DNA of 13,653 nucleotides from Flavobacteriales bacterium (GTDB lineage: Bacteria > Bacteroidota > Bacteroidia > Flavobacteriales > UBA7312). Both the position numbers and the translations under genes were made by a program. How positions within the stretch are numbered: the first letter of the stretch is position 1; every line of letters begins with the position of its first letter. The stretch is taken from positions 1-13,653 of the forward strand of contig PKDP01000126.1 of NCBI GenBank assembly GCA_002862585.1, written 5' to 3'. The notes below the pieces were generated by a model, which was given only the letters and a program-made list of their open reading frames with translations, made no database searches and had not been told where the DNA came from. Shown here piece after piece: positions 8,278 to 13,653 of this stretch.

Positions 8278-9132
8278 TTATTTTATTAATGACAAGAGGT
8301 AATCGCCATAACCGCTTTTGAGTAATGGCTCTGCTAATTTCTTAAGTTGTTCGTCATTTATAAATCCCATTTTGTAGGCGGCCTCTTCAATACAACCTAT
8401 TTTTCGACCTTGTCTGTCTTCAATAACCTGTACGAACTGACTGGCTTGCATTAAAGACCTAAATGTTCCTGTATCTAACCAGGCTGAGCCTCTACCTAAC
8501 AATTGAACTTTCAGCTTTCCTCTATTGAGATATTCTGTATTTACATCCGTAATTTCATACTCACCTCTGGCTGATGGTTTTATGTTTTTTGCAATTTCCA
8601 CTACATCATTATCGTAATAATATAATCCTGGAACAGCATAATTAGATTTTGATTCTTTTGGTTTTTCTTCAATGCTAATTACATTATTATCTTCATCGTA
8701 TTCCACAACTCCATAGCGTTCAGGGTCATTGACATGATAACCAAATATTTTTGCTCCTTCTACGCCCACACATGATTCAACGATTTTTCGTTTTATATAA
8801 AAGATATTGTCGCCTAGCACTAAACATACTTTATCGTTTCCAATGAATTCTTCTCCTAAAACAAAGGCTTGTGCTAATCCGTTTGGAACTTCTTGCACAA
8901 TGTATTCAAAACGACAGCCTAGTGAAGAGCCATCGCCTAATAACCTTTGAAAAATTGGCAAATCGTGAGGTGTAGAAATTAAAAGTATTTCACGAATGCC
9001 AGAAAACATTAATGTAGAGAGTGGATAATAAATCATCGGTTTATCATAAACCGGCAATGCTTGTTTACTAACCGCTAGTGTTAAAGGGTGCAATCTTGTC
9101 CCTGAACCTCCAGCTAAAATTATTCCTTTCAT
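8278..9132 (-). CDS. rfbA: Glucose-1-phosphate thymidylyltransferase (RmlA/RfbA)
   Basis: Makes dTDP-glucose from dTTP and glucose-1-phosphate, the first step towards dTDP-rhamnose and other deoxysugars of surface polysaccharides. 284 residues (usual ~285-295). Nucleotidyltransferase signature LAGGSGTRLHPLT (6-18) with catalytic-site SKQALPVYDKPMIYYPLS (22-39), metal-binding LGDNIFY (106-112, D108), EEKP (155-158, K157), GEYEITDVN (190-198) and SAWLDTGT (216-223, D220), matching the two Mg aspartates of characterised RmlA proteins. After WLDTGT most family members have His; here it is Phe (F224), a mild difference. Start and stop: the ATG at 9132 overlaps the TAA of the upstream transporter gene by one base (TAATG), a classic coupling arrangement, and the stop is 2 nt before the prenyl synthase start. 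rfbB, rfbC and rfbD are absent from the window, so this is a detached rfbA. Confidence 0.96.
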   Translation of the reverse strand: MKGIILAGGSGTRLHPLTLAVSKQALPVYDKPMIYYPLSTLMFSGIREILLISTPHDLPIFQRLLGDGSSLGCRFEYIVQEVPNGLAQAFVLGEEFIGNDKVCLVLGDNIFYIKRKIVESCVGVEGAKIFGYHVNDPERYGVVEYDEDNNVISIEEKPKESKSNYAVPGLYYYDNDVVEIAKNIKPSARGEYEITDVNTEYLNRGKLKVQLLGRGSAWLDTGTFRSLMQASQFVQVIEDRQGRKIGCIEEAAYKMGFINDEQLKKLAEPLLKSGYGDYLLSLIK

Positions 9133-11504
9133 TATTTGTTATTTAAGGTCAATTCCTTCAACTCAATATCTTCCTCCTCGTCGAATACGTCTAATAAAGG
9201 ATCATTTAATGCTTCTACAATTAATGATTTTTCTAGACTCAACAGTAAGGCTGGCAACACTATCAAATTAGAAAGTAAAGCTATGAACAATGTAATCGAA
9301 ACTAACAAGCCTAAAGCTATGGTGCCGCCAAATTGAGATGCTATAAAGATAAAAAATCCAAAGAATAATACAATTGAAGTATAAAACATACTCACACCTG
9401 TTTCTTTAATAGCAGCAACAACAGAGTCTTTAATGTTAAAATTCCTAAGTCTTAACTCTTGCCTGTATTTTGCTAAAAAATGGATAGTGTCATCTACAGA
9501 AATACCAAAGGCTATACTAAAGACGAGTATAGTAGAAGGTTTTATCGAAATACCAAAGTATCCCATTATCGAAGCCGTAATTATTAGTGGTATTAAGTTT
9601 GGAATAAGGGACACTACTACCATTCTAAAAGAGTTAAACATCCATGCCATAAAGACAGATATTAGTAAAACCGCCAACATTAAACTAGTAAACAGATTCT
9701 TTACTAAATAGGATGTCCCTTCCAAAAAGACTATGCTAGTTCCAGTGAGTACAACATTATATTTCTCTGGGTCAAAGATTTTATCAACTTGCTCGCGAAG
9801 CTTCAGTTTTATTTCTTTCATACGGCTTGTGCCAATATCGCCTACATACAAACTAACACGTCCTATCTGCTTGTTTTCATCGATAAAGGAATTCATCCAT
9901 TCGTTAGGCGATTCACTTTTTATAGTATAATCTAAAAGCCATCTTTTCTCTTGAGAATTTGGCAATTCATAGAAATCCTTATTTCCATTATAAAGTGCTT
10001 GCTTTGAGAATTTTATGGGATCTATTATAGATACTGGTCTAGAAAACTCAGAATAAAGACTCAAAGTATCGCTCAATTTATCAATACGCTTTAAGGAAGA
10101 TAACTTGGTAATCCCGTTTTTTCTGTGTGTATCAATGACTATTTCAAATGGCAATACAGACTTATAATGCTTTTCAAAAAATTTGATGTCTTGATAAAGC
10201 GAAGATTCACTAGGCATATCATCGGTAATATTACCAGCGATATTCATTTTAAACAGCCCAAAAAGACTCACTACAACAATGGCTATGGTTGATACATACA
10301 CCGCAGTTCTTTTGTTCAGTACAATGTAGGTAATTCGTTTAATCAGTTTATTCAACCACTTTCTATCTAGGTGACTGGTATGTTTTGCTTTTGGAGGATT
10401 CAGATAGCTGAAAATTATTGGGATTAACAATAAAGATAGAATGAAAACAGCAAAAATATTTAAGGATGCTACTAGTCCAAATTGACGCAAGTCTTTACTA
10501 GAAGTTAGCACAAAAGTCGCAAATCCCATAGCGGTAGTTGCATTAGTAAGAATCGTGATGTTTCCTACCCTTCTAATCATCTGAACTAGTGACTTAGATT
10601 TATTACCATGTCGTCTATATTCATTGTGGTACTTGTTTATTAAAAAGATGCAGTTTGGAACACCAATCACAATTAATAATGGTGGTATTAGTGCGGTTAG
10701 AATTGTAATTCTATAATCTAAAATTCCAAGTGTGCCAAAAGACCATATAACGCCTATAGTAACTACCATGACAGAAATCAACATAGCCTTTACAGACCTA
10801 AAGAAGAAATATAAAATTAAAGCTGTGACGAATAAGGCTAGAAAAATAAATAAGCCAACCTCTTTCTTTATAAGTTCAGAGTTAATTGTCCTTATATACG
10901 GTAAGCCTGAGTATCTAATGGCTTTATTTGTTTCTGACTCATAAATATCGCCTAATCCAATTATGCTTTCGATTAAATTTATACGCTTATCGCTTGTTAT
11001 AAAATCATTATCAAGTGCCAATAGCATTACGGAAGCGCTATCATTGTATAAAGTGTTTCTATAAAACGGTAATGTTTTTAGCTTAGAAAAGGCATCATCC
11101 AATTGCGATTGGTTGTCGATAGAATCAAACAAGGATTCGATAATTAACTTTTTCTCTTTTTTATCTTTTAGTAGGTCTACCGCGTCAGAAATAGAATATA
11201 CTGACTTAACACCATCAATCTTTTGAATTTCACTTTGTAGTTTTTCCCACGACTGAAAGTTGTTGTAATCAAAGAAGGAGTCGGCATCAACTCCTACTAT
11301 CATGATATTATCCTTTATACCAAACTTTTCTAAGAAAAAATTGTAATCCAACTGCTCGGCTGACTTATTTGGCAAAAGGTTTGCCATCGAATAAGATAGT
11401 CTGGCATTTGAAGATTGCTGAATCATAAAATAGGTAGCCACTAAAATCAGCCAAATAAAAACTGAACGAAATCTTAAAATTACTTTAGCAATAGTTAACC
11501 ACAT
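9132..11504 (-). CDS. RND superfamily (MMPL/SSD-like) transporter, inner membrane
   Basis: 790 residues arranged as two similar halves. Predicted membrane helices: ~13-30, then 216-235, 240-260, 265-285, 318-335 and 342-366, then ~400-420, 602-622, 628-650, 656-672, 705-722 and 730-755 (12 in all), with two large extracytoplasmic loops (~31-210 and ~425-595). This is the RND layout without the long docking regions of AcrB, as in MMPL-type and hopanoid- or lipid-exporting relatives. The second half carries the charged motif SIAFGISVDDTIHFLAKYRQ with D671-D672, typical of proton-relay RND helices. The matching place in the first half reads IGVPNCIFLINKYHNEY, with no acids. The C-terminus is a short acidic cytosolic tail (VFDEEEDIELKE). 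No periplasmic adaptor or outer-membrane factor gene is adjacent. First gene of a tight operon with rfbA. Substrate unknown; a lipid or envelope precursor is a guess from neighbours. Confidence 0.9.
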   Translation of the reverse strand: MWLTIAKVILRFRSVFIWLILVATYFMIQQSSNARLSYSMANLLPNKSAEQLDYNFFLEKFGIKDNIMIVGVDADSFFDYNNFQSWEKLQSEIQKIDGVKSVYSISDAVDLLKDKKEKKLIIESLFDSIDNQSQLDDAFSKLKTLPFYRNTLYNDSASVMLLALDNDFITSDKRINLIESIIGLGDIYESETNKAIRYSGLPYIRTINSELIKKEVGLFIFLALFVTALILYFFFRSVKAMLISVMVVTIGVIWSFGTLGILDYRITILTALIPPLLIVIGVPNCIFLINKYHNEYRRHGNKSKSLVQMIRRVGNITILTNATTAMGFATFVLTSSKDLRQFGLVASLNIFAVFILSLLLIPIIFSYLNPPKAKHTSHLDRKWLNKLIKRITYIVLNKRTAVYVSTIAIVVVSLFGLFKMNIAGNITDDMPSESSLYQDIKFFEKHYKSVLPFEIVIDTHRKNGITKLSSLKRIDKLSDTLSLYSEFSRPVSIIDPIKFSKQALYNGNKDFYELPNSQEKRWLLDYTIKSESPNEWMNSFIDENKQIGRVSLYVGDIGTSRMKEIKLKLREQVDKIFDPEKYNVVLTGTSIVFLEGTSYLVKNLFTSLMLAVLLISVFMAWMFNSFRMVVVSLIPNLIPLIITASIMGYFGISIKPSTILVFSIAFGISVDDTIHFLAKYRQELRLRNFNIKDSVVAAIKETGVSMFYTSIVLFFGFFIFIASQFGGTIALGLLVSITLFIALLSNLIVLPALLLSLEKSLIVEALNDPLLDVFDEEEDIELKELTLNNK

Positions 11505-11522
11505 ATCGAATATAAAGGAGTG

Positions 11523-11530
11523 TAAAAGTA
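11523..11530 (-). promoter_or_regulatory. Possible -7 box (TACTTTTA) for the transporter-rfbA-prenyl synthase operon
   Basis: On the minus strand TACTTTTA (seven of eight to TAnnTTTG) lies 18 bp before the transporter ATG at 11504. Exactly 19 nt further upstream is the T-run of the frr terminator (TTTT, 11550-11553), which partly fits the -33 TTTG at the consensus spacing. The identical octamer precedes the secreted-protein gene at 670-677. Weak but consistent with a promoter following the terminator. Confidence 0.35.
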
Positions 11531-11550
11531 CTGATTAATATTTTGAGGTA

Positions 11551-11583
11551 AAAAAAAAGCCCGACATTTTGTCGAGCTTTTTT
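11551..11583 (-). terminator. Intrinsic terminator of the pyrH-frr transcript
   Basis: Minus-strand RNA folds as GCUCGACA - AAA - UGUCGGGC (11577-11559) followed by an uninterrupted U-run from 11558 to 11550, about 20 nt after the frr stop. The stem contains a U-G pair (11575/11561) that would be an unpaired C/A on the plus strand, so the hairpin is stronger for minus-strand transcription, as expected for frr. Confidence 0.88.
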
Positions 11584-11602
11584 AATGAATTATTAAATAC
11601 GA

Positions 11603-12157
11603 TTATACTGTTAGAATCTCTGCTTCTTTAGATGTGAAAAAGGATTCAATTCTAGACGTAAAGTCATTTGTTAAGTTCTGAACATCTGACTCCGAATCTT
11701 TAAGAATATCCTCAGAAATACCGCTTAACTTTTTTAAGTCGTCATTAGCATCTTTTCTGGCATTTCGAATGCTCACTTTCGCGTTTTCAGATTCTGCTTT
11801 AGCTTGTTTCACCAATTGAACACGTCGTTCTTCTGTTAGTGGCGGAACATTAATGATGATCATTTCACCATTATTCATTGGATTAAAGCCTAAGTTAGCG
11901 TCAATAATGGCTTTTTCCATTACTTCCAACATTGACTTATCCCAAGGCTGAACAGAAATTGTTCTTCCATCTGGCGTATTGATGTTTGATGCTTGTGCTA
12001 AAGGCGTTTGAGTACCATAGTAATCAATGCTTACATTGTCTAACATTTGTGGGGATGCTTTTCCTGCTCTTATTTTTGAAAAAGCGACTTCCAAATGCTT
12101 TATTGCACCGTCCATTTTTTCTTTGACACAATCCATTATAAATTGAATTTCTTCCAT
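11603..12157 (-). CDS. frr: Ribosome recycling factor
   Basis: With EF-G, releases ribosome subunits, mRNA and tRNA after termination. 184 residues, the normal length (~185). Domain I long-helix elements are seen at the N-terminus (HLEVAFSKIRAGKASPQML, 21-39, equivalent to the R(T/A)G(R/K)ASP signature) and the C-terminal half (VPPLTEERRVQLVKQAKAE, 104-122; SIRNARKDANDDLKK, 129-143, including the conserved Arg of the RN(A/V)R motif). The small domain II lies between, ~31-104 (YYGTQTPLAQ, QPWDKSMLEVMEKAI, MIIINVPPLT). The ATG at 12157 follows the pyrH stop by 7 nt, and the leader is a run of A with no Shine-Dalgarno sequence. Transcribed with pyrH and ended by the hairpin at 11551-11583. Confidence 0.98.
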   Translation of the reverse strand: MEEIQFIMDCVKEKMDGAIKHLEVAFSKIRAGKASPQMLDNVSIDYYGTQTPLAQASNINTPDGRTISVQPWDKSMLEVMEKAIIDANLGFNPMNNGEMIIINVPPLTEERRVQLVKQAKAESENAKVSIRNARKDANDDLKKLSGISEDILKDSESDVQNLTNDFTSRIESFFTSKEAEILTV

Positions 12158-12164
12158 TTTTTTT

Positions 12165-12872
12165 TTAAAAATTAACTAAAGTACCTATTGACTCGCCTTG
12201 CAACATTTTTAGCAAGTTTTGTTTTTTGTTTATATCAAATACAACAATAGGCAATTTATTTTCATTACACAAAGTGAAAGCCGTCATATCCATGATATTC
12301 AAGCCCTTTTCATATACTTCTTTAAATGAAATGTTATCGTATTTAATTGCTGATTTATCCTTTTCAGGGTCAGCACTGTATATACCGTCAACTCGCGTTC
12401 CTTTAAGAATCACATCGGCTTCAATTTCTATAGCTCTTAATGTAGCGGCAGTGTCCGTTGTGAAATAAGGGTTACCAGTTCCGCCACCAAAAATAACAAC
12501 TCTCCCTTTTTGCAGGTGCCTCATTGAGCGTCTTCTTATAAAAGGCTCAGCAATTTGTTCCATTTTTATAGCGGTTAGTAAACGTGTTTCTACTTCTGCT
12601 TTTTCTAAAGCCGACTGTAAGGCCATACCGTTAATGATGGTAGCAAGCATACCCATGTAGTCTCCTTGCACTCTGTCTAGACCCTCACCCTCAACTTGTA
12701 CACCTCGGAAAATATTTCCTCCTCCAATCACAACAGCAACTTCTACTCCTAGATCAACAACATTTTTAATTTCATTTGCATAGGAGCTTAGTTTTTCAGT
12801 ATCTATACCGAATTGTTTTTCTCCCATTAGTGCTTCCCCACTTAGTTTTAAAAGGATTCTTTTATATTTCAT
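12165..12872 (-). CDS. pyrH: UMP kinase (uridylate kinase)
   Basis: Phosphorylates UMP to UDP in pyrimidine nucleotide synthesis; bacterial PyrH is a hexameric amino-acid-kinase-fold enzyme, usually inhibited by UTP and activated by GTP. 235 residues from the ATG at 12872 (MKYKRILLKLSGEAL), the usual length in this phylum. An in-frame TTG at 12881 would add three residues (LRT) but lies within the promoter-like box, so the ATG is preferred. Motifs: KLSGEAL (9-15), VVIGGGNIFRG (47-57), GDYMGMLAT (70-78), FGGGTGNPYFTTDTAA (128-143), KGTRVDGIYSADP (157-169) and MDMTA (194-198). The gene follows tsf after a terminator and precedes frr by 7 nt, the conserved tsf-pyrH-frr order. Confidence 0.98.
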   Translation of the reverse strand: MKYKRILLKLSGEALMGEKQFGIDTEKLSSYANEIKNVVDLGVEVAVVIGGGNIFRGVQVEGEGLDRVQGDYMGMLATIINGMALQSALEKAEVETRLLTAIKMEQIAEPFIRRRSMRHLQKGRVVIFGGGTGNPYFTTDTAATLRAIEIEADVILKGTRVDGIYSADPEKDKSAIKYDNISFKEVYEKGLNIMDMTAFTLCNENKLPIVVFDINKKQNLLKMLQGESIGTLVNF

Positions 12873-12878
12873 AGTTCG

Positions 12879-12886
12879 CAAATTTA
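12879..12886 (-). promoter_or_regulatory. Candidate -7 promoter box (TAAATTTG) for pyrH-frr, implying a near-leaderless mRNA
   Basis: On the minus strand TAAATTTG matches TAnnTTTG at all fixed positions and ends only six bases before the pyrH ATG (GCGAACT includes the spacer base run to the ATG). In Bacteroidota promoters transcription starts a few bases after this box, which would place the mRNA 5' end at or within a few bases of the ATG. The place for a -33 element falls inside the tsf terminator hairpin and shows no clear TTTG. Confidence 0.5.
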
Positions 12887-12890
12887 AGGC

Positions 12891-12919
12891 AAAAAAAAGA
12901 GAGTGAAAAACACTCTCTT
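12891..12919 (-). terminator. Intrinsic terminator of tsf
   Basis: Perfect 9-bp inverted repeat: plus-strand AAGAGAGTG (12897-12905), loop AAAAA (12906-12910), CACTCTCTT (12911-12919). On the minus strand the hairpin is followed by eight T (12898-12891), the standard form, 18 bp after the tsf stop. Only four bases (GCCT) separate the T-run from the candidate pyrH -7 box. Confidence 0.9.
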
Positions 12920-12937
12920 AAATCATTAGTTTTTTGA

Positions 12938-13653
12938 CTAAACGCCGAGACCGACTCTTTTGAATTCAGTCACTGTTAGTTCATTATCAAATTTGTTCAA
13001 GTGTTGCAACACTGACGTCTTTGATTCTTTTATAAATTCTTGGTTTAATAAGGTGTTCTCCTTGAAAAACTTATTAAGTCTACCTATAGCAATTTTTTCT
13101 AGCATTTCTTCAGACTTACCCTCTTGTCTTGCTAAATCCTTAGCTACTTCTAGCTCCTTATTAATAGTTTCTTGAGAAACTGAATCTTTATCAACAGCCA
13201 CAGGATTCATTGCTGCTACTTGCATAGCAACGTCTTTTCCTACTTGGTCATCAACATATTTAGATAAGCCTACTAATGTAGCTAAACGATTTCCTCCGTG
13301 TATATATGCAGAAACATGAGCAGATTCAACTGTTTCATACGATGATAAATCAAGTTTTTCACCTATTACACCAGTTTGTTCTGTTATTTTCTCTTCAATA
13401 GTCATTCCATCAACAACACAAGCTTTTAATTCAGTTAGATTTGATGGTTTATTCACCATAGCAGCATCTAAGAATGATTGTGCTAATGATATAAAGCCTT
13501 CATTTTTAGCTACAAAGTCAGTCTCACAGTTAAGAGCGATTAATGCTCCAAAATTACCTTCAGTAGCAGAAATAACCACCCCTTCAACAGCGTCTCTGTC
13601 TGCTCTGTTAGCAGCGACTTTTTGACCTTTCTTTCTTAAAATATCAACCGCTT
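12938..13653 (-). CDS. tsf: Elongation factor Ts, 5' end missing
   Basis: Guanine nucleotide exchange factor that regenerates EF-Tu-GTP. The frame runs off the right edge, so 237 C-terminal residues are visible and roughly 35-40 N-terminal residues (the UBA-like domain that contacts EF-Tu) are outside. The first visible residues are AVDILRKKGQKVAANRADRD, the usual end of the N-terminal domain, followed by EGVVISATEGNFGALIALNCETDFVAKNEGF, which includes the EF-Ts signature with TDFVAKN that contacts the EF-Tu nucleotide site. The dimerisation/core region continues (HVSAYIHGGNRLATLVGLS, AMQVAAMNP), and the C-terminus LTVTEFKRVGLGV is typical of Bacteroidota. A GTG at 13579 is an ordinary internal Val codon, not a start. 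TAG stop at 12938-12940, then a strong terminator before pyrH. rpsB is expected just outside the window. Confidence 0.97.
   Translation of the reverse strand, partial: AVDILRKKGQKVAANRADRDAVEGVVISATEGNFGALIALNCETDFVAKNEGFISLAQSFLDAAMVNKPSNLTELKACVVDGMTIEEKITEQTGVIGEKLDLSSYETVESAHVSAYIHGGNRLATLVGLSKYVDDQVGKDVAMQVAAMNPVAVDKDSVSQETINKELEVAKDLARQEGKSEEMLEKIAIGRLNKFFKENTLLNQEFIKESKTSVLQHLNKFDNELTVTEFKRVGLGV

Noticed and set aside
12873..12881. TTG at 12881 as the pyrH start (238 residues).
   Set aside because: It overlaps the candidate -7 box, and the ATG at 12872 gives the standard MKYKRILLKLSGEAL start and 235-residue length.
13577..13579. GTG at 13579 as the start of a 213-residue protein.
   Set aside because: Upstream codons continue EF-Ts (AVDILRKKGQKVAANRADRD) to the window edge; the GTG is an internal valine.
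1..13653. Search for an undescribed defence, mobile, CRISPR, tRNA or riboswitch system.
   Set aside because: All long stretches are explained by recognised core or envelope genes; no direct-repeat arrays, transposase motifs, tRNA-like cloverleafs or long structured leaders were seen by eye.

Overview
The window looks like chromosomal core sequence from a low-GC member of the Bacteroidota, most likely a marine-type Flavobacteriales lineage. The evidence is a large secreted protein ending in the gliding-motility-associated (CHU_C, type IX secretion type B) sorting domain, an outer-membrane beta-barrel protein of the PorT/OMP_b-brl kind, A-rich leaders without Shine-Dalgarno sequences, and TAnnTTTG-like promoter boxes of the Bacteroidota sigma-A type. 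Genus cannot be told from the sequence alone.

Layout. Positions 1-3269 hold two plus-strand envelope/secretion genes: the 3' part of a beta-barrel protein, then an 854-residue secreted multidomain protein with an N-terminal propeller-like region, four Ig/PKD-like modules and a type IX sorting domain. A bidirectional hairpin terminator (about 3288-3314) separates these from a block on the minus strand that fills the rest of the window. Read in the direction of transcription (right to left) the block runs: tsf (5' end cut by the window edge), a terminator, pyrH-frr, a terminator, then RND/MMPL-type transporter - glucose-1-phosphate thymidylyltransferase (rfbA) - polyprenyl diphosphate synthase, then odhA-odhB (E1 and E2 of 2-oxoglutarate dehydrogenase).

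How the genes work together. tsf, pyrH and frr belong to the widely conserved translation/nucleotide cluster usually led by rpsB: elongation factor Ts, UMP kinase and ribosome recycling factor. The transporter, rfbA and prenyl synthase are packed with a 1-nt overlap and a 2-nt gap, so they are very probably one transcript. Their products (a membrane exporter-like protein, dTDP-glucose synthesis, isoprenoid chain synthesis) all fit envelope or lipid supply, but a joint pathway is only inferred. odhA and odhB are separated by 6 nt and form the TCA-cycle oxoglutarate dehydrogenase unit; the E3 gene is not here.

No tRNA, rRNA, CRISPR array, insertion sequence, phage gene or defence system was seen, and no gene-free stretch exceeds about 115 bases. 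The window is mostly ordinary core genome. The points most worth a second look are the fused tsf terminator/pyrH promoter with a nearly leaderless pyrH start, the regular two-cysteine-per-module pattern in the secreted protein, and the asymmetric RND transporter beside rfbA and the prenyl synthase.
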